NCBI GenBank assembly: GCA_029339505.1
Contig: JAQISU010000003.1
Span: forward strand, 20,529,001 to 20,593,000
Direction of reading: 5' to 3'
Source: Unio delphinus
Taxonomy: Eukaryota; Mollusca; Bivalvia; Unionida; Unionidae
Length of the DNA stretch: 64,000 bases
This document shows positions 27,701 through 42,400 of the stretch, piece after piece (within the stretch, counting starts at the first letter, position 1; each line of letters opens with the position of its first letter). The notes beneath the pieces are model-generated. The model did not search any database. It was given only the letters and a program-made list of their open reading frames with translations, and was not told where the DNA came from. The position numbers and the translations under genes are program-made.

Positions 27701-30700
27701 TCAGTCGCTGATTAAACTCTTTCACCACATGCAGACCTTCATGAAGGTCTGGATGAAAAGTCATCGTTCCATCCAGTTTGTCTGATAAACTGACGTTCAG
27801 TACATCTGCTTTATGAGGGCGAAAGTCTGTATCATTGGTAATATCGTGATATACATCATCCCATGTACACTCTGTTGAGTATTCTAGTATTCTGTTGTTA
27901 GAAATTTTTTTGTTTGATTTCCCGCATTTCGTGATTACGCTTACACATATAATGAAATCTTCTTCATATTTTCTTTTGCCGGTCATGATGCTTTTCCTAT
28001 CTAATTTAAACACCTTGCAACAAACGTTTTTCGCGCGCTATTGACATCGATTTTGTTGACTGCATGAAAATACGGATCGCACAACGAAACGAAACGAGAA
28101 AACGAACTTTTGAACAAAACGGAAAAAAAAAAAATACTATCGCAAATTTTTCAAAAAATTTTTTTCAGTCGGCGGATTTTAAGAGGGTCGGTCGGGTAAG
28201 GGGAAACAAACTTAATTTTAATTTTGGCCCAAGTTTACAAGGTTTTAGATAGTATGATTGTTTGAAAAATTCAAAGTTATATCCATTATAGGGTTCAATG
28301 AAATATTCCCTATGTTCTAACAGGATTTGGAGAAATTTAACCGTGAAGCCCGAGCAGCGTCCACTCACCTGGACAGTTCTGAAGCACAGATTCAGCACAA
28401 GTATAGAACCAAAAATGCTGATTCTCCCACTAGTCCTTTGGAGGCACTGCGACAGCATAGATTCTTTTATGATTCTATTATGTCTGTTCCCACGCAAGTG
28501 ATTCAAGATGGTAAGATAACATGTCTGTTCTTACACATGATTTAAGATGGTAAGATAACATGTCTGTTCTTACACAAGTAATTCAAGATGGTAAGATAAC
28601 ATGTCTGTTCTTACACATGTGATTTAAGATGGTAAGATAACATGTCTGTTCTTACACAGGTGATTTAAGATGGTAAGATAATATGTCTGTTTAAATGCAA
28701 GCATTCAAGATGGTAAGATAAATATTTGTTCTTAAGATACAAGTATTTCAAGATGGTGAGAAAACATTCCTACACAAATATTTCAAGATAGTGAGAAAAC
28801 ATTCCTACACAAGTGATTCAAAATGGTAAGATAATGTGTGTTCCTACACAAGTGATTCAAGATGGTAAGATAATGTGTGTTCCTACACAAGTGATTCAAA
28901 ATGGTAAGATAATGTGTGTTCCTACACAAGTGATTCAAAATGGTAAGATAATGTGTGTTCCTACACAAGTGATTCAAGATGGTAAGATAATGTGTGTTCC
29001 TACACAAGTGATTCAAGATGGTAAGATAATGTGTGTTCCTACACAAGTGATTCAAAATGGTAAGATAATGTGTGTTCCTACACAAGTGATTCAAAATGGT
29101 AAGATAATGTGTGTTCCTACACAAGTGATTCAAGATGGTAAGATAATGTGTGTTCCTACACAAGTGATTCAAGATGGTAAGATAATGTGTGTTCCTACAC
29201 ATGTGATTCAAGATGGTAAATATGTGTTCCTACACAATTGATTTAAGAGTATAAGATAACATTAGCTGGGAGGCTTCTTTTGTTTCAATAGTACTTTGAA
29301 GTACGCTGCTGTTCATTTATTTCTTGTTGAATTAAATGGTTCTGTTAGCTTTCATGGTTTCCAGGTTTTAGAATTGGTAATATTGTTAAAATTGCCAGAC
29401 TTTACACTGATGGGACTTAAAAGTGTTGGCCTGTTGATAGAGGTGTCCATGTTGTGGTTGACGGTACAGAGTGGATTGGTTTTAGAAATGTTAAGTATTA
29501 ATTACATGCTATTTTTAAATTAGAAATGCACTCATGCCAATCCAGGTTAGTTATCTTGTATTTATTATGGTTTGTATCCAAGAATCAATTTATGTGAAAT
29601 CAGCAAATATCATGATAGTTTGAATGCATTTGATTCTATGAGCAAGAGCCTTTGACTTCTTCTGACTGAAGTTGATTCTCAGTCACATCAGCCGATAATT
29701 GTATGTTTTCTATTGTTTAATTTGTATGTTAGATTAATTCTGTGTCTTGTAAGTCATTGGCATATAACCCTCTGTATGCAGTACATCATGCACAATCCAT
29801 TACACTCATTGGCATATAACTCTCTTTATGCAGTACATCATGCACAAGCCATTACACTCATTGGCATATAACCCTCTGTATGCAGTACATCATGCACAAG
29901 CCATTACACTCATTGGCATATAACCCTCTGTATGCAGTACATCATGCACAATCCATTACACTCATTGGCATATAACTCTCTTTATGCAGTACATCATGCA
30001 CAAGCCATTACACTCATTGGCATATAACCCTCTGTATGCAGTACATCATGCACAATCCATTACACTCATTGGCATATAACCCTCTGTATGCAGTACATCA
30101 TGCACAAGCCATTACACTCATTGGCATATAACCCTCTGTATGCAGTACATCATGCACAAGCCATTACTCTCATTGGCATATAACCCTCTGTATGCAGTAC
30201 ATCATGCACAAGCCATTACACATTGGCATATAACCTTCTGTATGCAGTACATCATGCACAAGCCATTACACTCATTGGCATATAACCCTCTGTATGCAGT
30301 ACATCATGCACAAGCCATTACACTCATTGGCATATAACCCTCTGTATGCAGTACATCATGCACAAGCCATTACACTTATTGGCATATAACCCTCTGTATG
30401 CAGTACATCATGCACAAGCCATTACACTCATTGGCATATAACCCTCTGTATGCAGTACATCATGCACAATCCATTACACAGAGTGAATCTAGTGAAGTGT
30501 AATGCATGTAGTTTGCGATTGTGTATTCATTTTTGTCAACACTGACAATTTTCAATATTTTTACAGATATTATTCTAAAAAAACCAAGCTGTGTTTATAA
30601 ATATATTCTATATTTCTCTACTGAGTAGTTTAGGAGAATATTCAGTCACAGACAGACAAACATATGGACAGGATGTTACAATGTAAATCATGTAGAAGCA

Positions 30701-33428
30701 TACTGATAATGTGTGTCATGTTTGCTTCTAATCCTACATCTGTCAGTTAAATGTACTAAACTTAGTAGTTTACTTGTGTGCATGATAATATTTGACAAGT
30801 ATAGTTTTAGCTTATAGGGCCATCCCAGAGGGTTCAATGACTAAAACAGTGACACTTTGGTTAAATTACTATATATACTTGCTTGTAAGCAGAACCTAAC
30901 TGCAAATTGCACAGACCAAATCTGCCATCACATAGTGCAATAACAGATTTGGGTAGACCAAATCTGCCATCACATAGTGCAATAACAGATTTGGGTCTCT
31001 GCAGTTTGTTAGGAATAATCAGTAGAATAAACAATCTAGAATCTGATCTGCCAGTGCATTATGCAATGGCAGTTCAGATTCTGTTGTTTGCAGCTGGTCT
31101 CGACTTAATAATGAGTATATATGGTACTTTATATTAAAACATGACATAGTAAAAAGAATTACAGTAGAGTTGTAATCCCAGATTTAGTCTGTGAGTGTTA
31201 GGATCACCATGTTAGGTAGTGTGTTCAAAATGCTGTTTCAAATTGAGCTGTATATGAAGATAGAGCATTGGAATTTGTGATAGTATACAATGAAATCTTT
31301 TTGTCTTTGTATATTTCAAAAATGAGTCAAGCTCATTTCTCAAAGATCTATCTTAGTTGTTTTCTATTTGAAGGTTATGACCTGTTGTCAAGGTTACAGG
31401 ATTATGACAAACAGGGTGTGCTTCCTGGTGAGCCAATGGCAGGGACACTGGATAGCCTGGAGGCACAAAAGCAAGTCAAAAAGATGATACAAATTATAGA
31501 GAATCGAGTGGAAAAGTTACGAGGCTATCTGACTGTTAGAGATGAATCTCTGAATATGAACATGCAACACAGTGATTTACAGAAAGATATAAGACGGGTG
31601 AGTTTGTAATTTTTTTTAGGTAAAGAAGTACAAAGTGCACTCATGCATGACCTTGTTGTTTTTGGTGTCACATTTGTTAGCATTGTGTATCACTTCTACA
31701 GTATACAGAATGTCTTTGTTAAGATTCTGCACGGAGAAGTGACTTGTCTTTTTGCAAGGTTTTGCAAGTGGGGGTGGGTACTACATCACATTAAGTGCTG
31801 GTAAGATAACATATTATCTGGAAATCAGTGTCACATGAGGTACTGGTGAGATCATGAATCACACAGAACTATATTTCAAGAGGTGCTAGTGAGATACCGT
31901 GTTCTTTGTAACTGTATTGTGTAAATTGCTAGTGAGACATCAAGGTGGAATATAGAATTTGATGAGATGATGGTGAGATAACACTTTTTGTGCAGCTCTC
32001 AATTCCGTGAGGTGCAAGTGAGATAACTTATTCTGTGGAACTGAGTATTCCATGTAGTGATTGTGAGACACTTATTCTATGGAATTCAGTATCACATGAG
32101 GTGCTTTTAAGACACCGTTTTCTATGGAACTTGTGTGCTATGATTTTGAACACGTGGCAGCATGTTGGAAATAGGCAACATAAAAGTAATTTTCAAGATT
32201 CGAAAATATTTAGCAAAATATGGGCAGCAAAAATTTTTTAAACACATTTTCCAGCTGTTTGCTCTTCACAAGAACATTGTCTGATTTATTTACTAAAATA
32301 ATAGTGGCATTATGGTCTACATAAGTATCAGAATGTAACATCCTTTCAAACTGTCACAGTTTCAGTAATCTGCATGTTAAGTAGAATCATGGTATGTCCT
32401 CTTGAGAGACCACTCCAGTGGTTGCCTCATGTATCATGGGTTTAATGCATTGTTCCAAGATACTGTGAGTGTTTGACTAAAAATGGCATCAAAGACAAAA
32501 ATATTAAAATAGATCCAAAAACAAATCTGATTTGTTGCATAACAATCGTCGCCAGTTGTACATAAATTAATGCACCCCAATGTAGCGTTTTGTTGATTAA
32601 CACAAAACAAAAGTTTAGTCTAACTACTTTAATGGCTAGATTTACAACTCTCCCAGGCAGGGAAAATATGTGTACATCAGTTTCTGATGCTAATATTTTC
32701 ATAATAAATAGAGTTACAACTGAGTGTGGAGCCTGTCACAATATTTGTAGCTGCTGGATGTTACAACTGTAACTGTAACTCTCACCCAAGAAAGAGATGG
32801 GAAATAAACACGTGATTTTAAAGTGATTTTCACAAGAAACTATTAGTATAAGCCTAACCTTTGTCACGCAATGAAGCAGTTGTCACGCAATTCACTCAAT
32901 TGTCCATATGCCTTAGGTTGCCTTAGGTTGTTGCAAGATATTGTCAGTGTTTGACTAAAAATGGCGTCAAAGGCAAAAAAAATTAAAATAGATCCAAAAC
33001 AAACAAAATTATTTTTCGGACCACATTTACAACCGACCGATGATGATAGTATTGTTATTAAACCAGTGGAGCCTTCATCATCCAAAGATTATGTATCAGT
33101 TACTCATAAGACTAACATCATTTTGTGCAGCAAGCCTAAGCTTTCTCTTGTTTTTGCAGTAGATTGATAAATGGTCAGAGCTATTGGATGAGAAATTGAT
33201 TTCTGCATAATTCAACATGAACCCAATTAGCATCAAACTTAATAGTTACACTACACCAGGAAGTAGCAATTCTTAATATGGTTTGTGGTGGTGCATTAGG
33301 CCTGACATAATGGGTTCTGGCACGAAAATAGCAATTTTATTACATTCACTCACACACACATCTTAAGCTATTGCACTCGCATACATCTTAAGCTGTTGCA
33401 CATGCACACACACAAACACCATACACTG

Positions 33429-33462
<34 letters not shown>

Positions 33463-36400
33463 TTAAAGCTGCTACACTCACATACATATTAAGCTGTTTC
33501 ACACACACTGTACACACACATGCAAACACACACATCTTAAGCTGTTAACTCACATATAAAACTGTTTCACAGACACACACACATATTGTTACACACACAG
33601 CTTAAGCTATTATGCATACACATACATGCACATGCACACACATCTTATACTGTTACACTCACACACGCTCACATCCTATTCTGTTAATCTCACACACACA
33701 CACATTAAGTTGAGATCAATGCGAGCTTAACATTTTATCAAGTGTTAAAAAAAATTATTGATTGGAATTTTGACTTGGTTTATGTATATTGTTATTAGGG
33801 CAGATCAGTACAGGTAAAAGATATTTTCAGGTAAAATTATGTTAATTTTTCTGATGACTATTTTTAATCCTTTTGGAAAGGTTGTTGAATGGATCTTGAA
33901 TCCTGGAGAAAAACTGCTAGCATCACAATCAGAAATTGGGGACTCTGCAGAGACAGCAGAACAACTACGGAAACAACATGAGCAATTGGAAATCAAATGC
34001 ACGGTAGTATTCAACTTTTTGTATTTAGAATTTATATTTATTTACCAGAGTAGGCAGCTTTCATATATTCCTCGAGTCTGATACTCAGTACAAACTTATT
34101 TACTGAAAGTCCAACATAATGGAAATGATTTTGTAAATAGTTCTGGTTATCTCTGAAAATCAAGTGATTTGTACACTGTTATTACTTTTGCATATCCCAG
34201 TTCAAGCTAATATTTTGGCTTTAGCAGAACTGAATAGCTTCTGATTTGTACACTGTTATTACTTTTGCATATCCCAGTTCAAGCTAATATTTTGGCTTTA
34301 GCAAAACTGAATAGCTTCTGATTTGTATTGGTCAAAGAAGAAAACTGTATTTTGCTGTAGCTTTTGTTTGCTGTTTTGCCAATATTGTACAAGGTACAGT
34401 CAATTTACTTTAAACCTTGAAATAAAAAAATCTACATAATTATGTAAATGTTTGTAGGCATTAATAATACTCACAGATTGTGAAAAACATCAAACCATGT
34501 GGGAAGTCCTGATTTTCTGCCTTTATAAAGTTTTTATCGGGTGAGGACTTTTTCAGGGTACCTATGGTCAGTATGCTGAATTACGTCACAGAGTGGAGGA
34601 TTACATTACAGAGGGGTATCCTAATGCTGAGGATCTACAGTCTCAGAGGGATTACATGGACACTGTGTGTCGCAGCTTTGCTAGTCGACTTGAGAGAAGA
34701 CGAATCCTTCTTATCACTTCTGTCAGATTCCACAGACTGGCTGAAGATGTAAGTTTTATTTTCCACCAGTACACCTTAAATCAAAGGTCTTGACACTTCT
34801 GTCAGAATTTACTGATTGGCTGATAATGAGAGTTTGTCTTATCCCAACACACCTTAAAGCTTAAGTGTGAACTTTTTACATTTGCTTTAACTCAAGTTAG
34901 ACTTTCTTTCAGATTATATTTATGACTTGAAGACTTAGCTTAAGTCCAGACTCAAGTTCTGTTGGTAAAATCAAGGCCTGGACTGTATTTTACTAAGCAC
35001 CATACAATTAATTTAAGTCCAGACTCAAGTTCTGTTGGTAAAATCAAGGCCTGGACTGTGTTTTACTAAGCACCATACAATTAATTTAAGTCCAGACTCA
35101 AGTTCTGTTGGTAAAATCAAGGCCTGGACTGTGTTTTACTAAGCACCATACAATTAATTTAAGTCCAGACTCAAGTTCTGTTGGTAAAATCAAGGCCTGG
35201 ACTGTGTTTTACTAAGCACCATACAATTAATTTAAGTCCAGACTCCAGTTCTGTTGGTGAAATCAATGCCTGGACTGTGTTTCACTCAGTATTGTGAGAT
35301 TAGTTCTAATGAACAAAATGAATTCCCTCATTACTCACTGTAAGACAATTTGCAAAATGACAACTTTACTTTTACTAGAGCATACAGAAAATTCTCACTA
35401 TCTAATTGTGTACGTATATATATATATAGCTAAGGTGTCAGCACATAATGGTCTTTCAGGAGAATGAAACGAGAAAATCAAGGAGATAATCCTTTTTATT
35501 TGCATGACATCATAGCCTTTTTTATCCTTGCACTATTCATGTTCCCTTCACAATTTGAGTCATTGTTAACTTTTAGTAGATGATTATGAGTAAAATGGAT
35601 ATTTTCCATCAGTATGATTGTGAATAAAATACTGTACTCCTGGGTATTTTCAATCTGTATGATTATGAATAAAATACTGTACTCCTGGGTATTTTCCGTC
35701 TGTATGATTATGAATAAAATACTGTACTCCTGGGTATTTTCCATCTGTATGATTATGAATAAAATACTGTACTCCTGGGTATTTTCCATCTGTATGATTA
35801 TGAATAAAATACTGTACTCCTGGGTATTTTCCATCTGTATGATTATGAATAAAATACTGTACTCCTGGGTATTTTCCATCTGTATGATTATGATTAAAAT
35901 ACTGTACTCCTGGGTATTTTCCATCTGTAATATTATGAATAAAATACTGTACTCCTGGGTATTTTCCATCTGTATGATCAGGTATATAATACTGTACTCC
36001 TGGGTATTTTCCATCTGTATGATTATGAATAAAATACTGTACTCCTGGGTATTTTCCATCTGTATGATTATGAATAAAATACTGTACTCCTGGGTATTTT
36101 CCATCTTTATGATTATGATTAAAATACTGTACTCCTGGGTATTTTCCATCTGTATAATTATGAATAAAATACTGTACTCCTGGGTATTTTCCATCTGTAT
36201 GATTATGAATAAAATACTGTACTCCTGGGTATTTTCCATCTGTATGATTATGAATAAAATACTGTACTCCTGGGTATTTTCCATCTGTATGATTATGATT
36301 AGATTAATGTACTCCTGGGTATTTTATTATGAATAAAATACTGTACTCCTGGGTACTTTCCATCTGTATAATTATGAATAAAATACTGTACTCCTGGGTA

Positions 36401-39400
36401 TTTTCCATCTGTATGATTATGATTAGAATAATGTACTCCTGGGTATTTTATTATGAATAAAATACTGTACTCCTGGGTATTTTCCATCTGTATAATTATA
36501 AAATACTGTACTCCTGTGTATTTTCCATCTGTATAATTATGAATAAAATACTGTACTCCTGGGTATTTTCCATCTGTATGATTATGATTAAAATAATGTA
36601 CTCCTGGGTATTTTCCATCTGTATAATTATGAATAAAATACTGTACTCCTGGGTATTTTCCATCTGTATAATTATGAATAAAATACTGTACTCCTGGGTA
36701 TTTTCCATCTGTATGATTATGATTAGAATAATGTACTCCTGTGTATTTTATTATGAATACAATACTGTACTCCTGGGTATTTTCCATCTGTATGATTATG
36801 ATTAAAATAATGTACTCCTGTGTATTTTCCATCTGTATAATTATGAATAAAATACTGTACTCCTGGGTATTTTCCATCTGTATGATTATGATTAAAATAC
36901 TGTACTCCTGGGTATTTTCCATCTGTATGATTATGATTAAAATACTGTACTCCTGGGTATTTTCCATCTGTATTATTATGAATAAAATTCTGTACTCCTG
37001 GGTATTTTCCATCTGTATAATTATGAATAAAATACAGTACTCCTGGGTATTTTCCATCTGTATGATTATGATTAGAATAATGTACTCCTGTGTATTTTAT
37101 TATGAATAAAATACTGTACTCCTGGGTATTTTCAATCTGTATGATTATGAATAAAATACTGTACTCCTGGGTATTTTCCATCTTTATGATTATGATTAAA
37201 ATACTGTACTCCTGGGTATTTTCCATCTGTATAATTATGAATAAAATACTGTACTCCTGGGTATTTTCCATCTGTATGATTATGAATAAAATACTGTACT
37301 CCTGGGTATTTTCCATCTGTATGATTATGAATAAAATACTGTACTCCTGGGTATTTTCCATCTGTATGATTATGATTAGATTAATGTACTCCTGGGTATT
37401 TGATTATGAATAAAATACTGTACTCCTGGGTACTTTCCATCTGTATAATTATGAATAAAATACTGTACTCCTGGGTATTTTCCATCTGTATGATTATGAT
37501 TAGAATAATGTACTCCTGGGTATTTTATTATGAATAAAATACTGTACTCCTGGGTATTTTCCATCTGTATAATTATAAAATACTGTACTCCTGTGTATTT
37601 TCCATCTGTATAATTATGAATAAAATACTGTACTCCTGGGTATTTTCCATCTGTATGATTATGAATAAAATACTGTACTCCTGGGTATTTTCCATCTGTA
37701 TGATTATGATTAAAATAATGTACTCCTGGGTATTTTCCGTCTGTATAATTATAAATAAAATACTGTATTCCTGGGTATTTTCCATCTGTATAATTATGAA
37801 TAAAATACTGTACTCCTGGGTATTTTCCATCTGTATGATTATGATTAGAATAATGTACTCCTGTGTATTTTATTATGAATAAAATACTGTACTCCTGGGT
37901 ATTTTCCATCTGTATGATTATGATTAAAATAATGTACTCCTGTGTATTTTCCATCTGTATAATTATGAATAAAATACTGTACTCCTGGGTATTTTCCATC
38001 TGTATGATTATGATTAAAATACTGTACTCCTGGGTATTTTCCATCTGTATGATTATGATTAAAATACTGTACTCCTGGGTATTTTCCATCTGTATTATTA
38101 TGAATAAAATTCTGTACTCCTGGGTATTTTCCATCTGTATAATTATGAATAAAATACAGTACTCCTGGGTATTTTCCATCTGTATGATTATGATTAGATT
38201 AATGTACTCCTGGGTATTTTATTATGAATCAAATACTGTACTCCTGGGTATTTTCCATCTGTATAATTATGAATAAAATACTGTACTCCTGGGTATTTTC
38301 CATCTGTATAATTATAAAATACTGTACTCCTGGGTATTTTCCATCTGTATAATTATGAATAAAATACTGAACTCCTGGGTATTTTCCATCTGTATGATTA
38401 TGAATAAAATACTGTACTCCTGGGTATTTTCCATCTGTATGATTATGATTAAAATAATGTACTCCTGGGTATTTTCCATCTGTATAATTATGAATAAAAT
38501 ACTGTACTCCTGGGTATTTTCCATCTGTATAATTATGAATAAAATACTGTACTCCTGGGTATTTTCCATCTGTATGATTATGATTAGAATAATGTACTCC
38601 TGTGTATTTTATTGTGAATAAAATACTGTACTCCTGGGTATTTTCCATCTGTATGATTATGATTAAAATAATGTACTCCTGGGTATTTTCCATCTGTATA
38701 ATTATGAATAAAATACTGTACTCCTGGGTATTTTCCATCTGTATGATTATGATTAAAATACTGTACTCCTGGGTATTGTCCATCTGTATTATTATGAATA
38801 AAATACTGTACTCCTGGGTATTTTCCATCTGTATGATTATGATTAGAATAATGTACTCCTGGGTATTTTCCATCTGTATGATTATGATTAGAATAATGTA
38901 CTCCTGGATATTTTATTATGAATAAAATACTGTACTCCTGAGTATTTTCCATCTGTATGATTATGAATAAAATACTGTACTCCTGGGTATTTTCCATCTG
39001 TATAATTATGAATAAAATACTGTACTCCTGGGTATTTTCCATCTGTATGATTTGAATAATGTACTCCTGGGTATTTTATTATGAATAAAATACTGTACTC
39101 CTGGGTATTTTCCATCTGTATAATTATGAATAAAATACTGTACTCCTGGGTATTTTCCATCTGTATGATTATGATAAAAATAATGTACTCCTGTGTATTT
39201 TATTATGAATAAAATACTGTACTCCTGGGTATTTTCCATCTGTATGATTATGATTAAAATAATGTACTCCTGTGTATTTTCCATCTGTATAATTATGAAA
39301 AAAATACTGTACTCCTGTGTATTTTCCATCTGTATGATTATGATTAAAATAATGTACTCCTGGGTATTTTCCATCTGTATGATTATGATTAAAATACTGT

Positions 39401-42400
39401 ACTCCTGGGTATTTTCCATCTGTATAATTATGAATAAAATACTGTACTCCTGGGTATTTTCCATCTGTATGATTATGAATAAAATACTGTACTCCTGGGT
39501 ATTTTCCATCTGTATGATTATAATTAGATTAATGTACTCCTGGGTATTTTATTATGAATAAAATACTGTACTCCTGGGTACTTTCCATCTGTATAATTAT
39601 GAATAAAATACTGTACTCCCGGGTATTTTCCATCTGTATGATTATGATTAGAATAATTTACTCCTGGGTATTTTATTATGAATAAAATACTGTACTCCTG
39701 GGTATTTTCCATCTGTATAATTATAAAATACTGTACTCCTGTGTATTTTCCATCTGTATAATTATGAATAAAATACTGTACTCCTGGGTATTTTCCATCT
39801 GTATGATTATGATTAAAATAATGTACTCCTGTGTATTTTATTATGAATAAAATACTGTACTCCTGGGTATTTTCCATCTGTATGATTATGATTAAAATAA
39901 TGTACTCCTGTGTATTTTCCATCTGTATAATTATGAATAAAATACTGTACTCCTGTGTATTTTCCATCTGTATGATTATGATTAAAATAATGTACTCCTG
40001 GGTATTTTCCATCTGTATGATTATGATTAAAATACTGTACTCCTGGGTATTTTCCATCTGTATAATTATGAATAAAATACTGTACTCCTGGGTATTTTCC
40101 ATCTGTATGATTATGAATAAAATACTGTACTCCTGGGTATTTTCCATCTGTATGATTATGATTAGATTAATGTACTCCTGGGTATTTTATTATGAATAAA
40201 ATACTGTACTCCTGGGTACTTTCCATCTGTATAATTATGAATAAAATACTGTACTCCCGGGTATTTTCCATCTGTATGATTATGATTAGAATAATGTACT
40301 CCTGGGTATTTTATTATGAATAAAATACTGTACTCCTGGGTATTTTCCATCTGTATAATTATAAAATACTGTACTCCTGTGTATTTTCCATCTGTATAAT
40401 TATGAATAAAATACTGTACTCCTGGGTATTTTCCATCTGTATGATTATGAATAAAATACTGTACTCCTGGGTATTTTCCATCTGTATGATTATGATTAAA
40501 ATAATGTACTCCTGGGTATTTTCCATCTGTATAATTATGAATAAAATACTGTACTCCTGGGTATTTTCCATCTGTATAATTATGAATAAAACACTGTACT
40601 CCTGGGTATTTTCCATCTGTATGATTATGATTAGAATAATGTACTCCTGTGTATTTTATTATGAATAAAATACTGTACTCCTGGGTATTTTCCATCTGTA
40701 TGATTATGATTAAAATAATGTACTCCTGTGTATTTTCCATCTGTATAATTATGAATAAAATACTGTACTCCTGGGTATTTTCCATCTGTATGATTATGAT
40801 TAAAATAATGTACTCCTGGGTATTTTCCATCTGTATGATTATGATTAAAATACTGTACTCCTGGGTATTTTCCATCTGTATTATTATGAATAAAATTCTG
40901 TACTCCTGGGTATTTTCCATCTGTATAATTATGAATAAAATACAGTACTCCTGGGTATTTTCCATCTGTATGATTATGATTAGATTAATGTACTCCTGGG
41001 TATTTTATTATGAATAAAATACTGTACTCCTGGGTACTTTCCATCTGTATAATTATGAATAAAATACTGTACTCCTGGGTATTTTCCATCTGTATGATTA
41101 TGATTAGAATAATGTACTCCTGGGTATTTTATTATGAATAAAATACTGTACTCCTGGGTATTTTCCATCTGTATAATTATGAATAAAATACTGTACTCTG
41201 GGTATTTTCCATCTGTATAATTATAAAATACTGTACTCCTGGGTATTTTCCATCTGTATAATTATGAATAAAATACTGTACTCCTGGGTATTTTCCATCT
41301 GTATGATTATGAATAAAATACTGTACTCCTGGGTATTTTCCATCTGTATGATTATGATTAAAATAATGTACTCCTGGGTATTTTCCATCTGTATAATTAT
41401 GAATAAAATACTGTACTCCTGGGTATTTTCCATCTGTATAATTATGAATAAAATACTGTACTCCTGGGTATTTTCCATCTGTATGATTATGATTAGAATA
41501 ATGTACTCCTGTGTATTTTATTATGAATAAAATACTGTACTCCTGGGTATTTTCCATCTGTATGATTATGATTAAAATAATGTACTCCTGGGTATTTTCC
41601 ATCTGTATAATTATGAATAAAATACTGTACTCCTGGGTATTTTCCATCTGTATGATTATGATTAAAATACTGTACTCCTGGGTATTTTCCATCTGTATGA
41701 TTATGATTAAAATACTGTACTTTTGGGTATTTACCATCTGTATTATTATGAATAAAATACTGTACTCCTGGGTATTTTCCATCTGTATGATTATGATTAG
41801 AATAATGTACTCCTGGATATTTTATTATGAATAAAATACTGTACTCCTGAGTATTTTCCATCTGTATAATTATGAATAAAATACTGTACTCCTGGGTATT
41901 TTCCATCTGTATAATTATGAATAAAATACTGTACTCCTGGGTATTTTCCATCTGTATGATTAGAATAATGTACTCCTGGGTATTTTATTATGAATAAAAT
42001 AATGTACTCCTGGGTATTTTCCATCTGTATAATTATGAATAAAATACTGTACTCCTGGGTATTTTCCATCTGTATGATTATGATTAAAATAATGTACTCC
42101 TAGGTTTTTTCGAAATGCATGATTGTAAGTAAATTACAGAGACTGGGAAGTTATGTTTTGTCAAATGACCAGATTTTTCCCATTTTTAACCAGTGTACAC
42201 AAATGATGGATTTGTTTCATTCAAGAGAGCCATGACTTTCCAGTATTAACCTAATCATTTATATACACTGTGTGTTTTGCAGTTTTGACCTAATCATTTA
42301 TATACACTGTGTGTTTTGCAGTTTTCCAGAAGACTAGATGACCTGTTGGAGTTATTGTGTTCAGATATAAATGCCGATAATGTGGAGGCAGCACAGGAAG

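Noticed and set aside
28813..29241. 142-codon frame of VIQDGKIMCVPTQ repeats as an added protein domain of SESTD1
   Set aside because: Read-through from exon 7 meets a stop well before this block, so it cannot join the protein without unusual splicing.
35496..42069. Open frames of up to 267 codons with MENTQEYSILFIIIQ-type repeats
   Set aside because: A by-product of the 45-bp minisatellite. The frame shifts between units and both strands are open.
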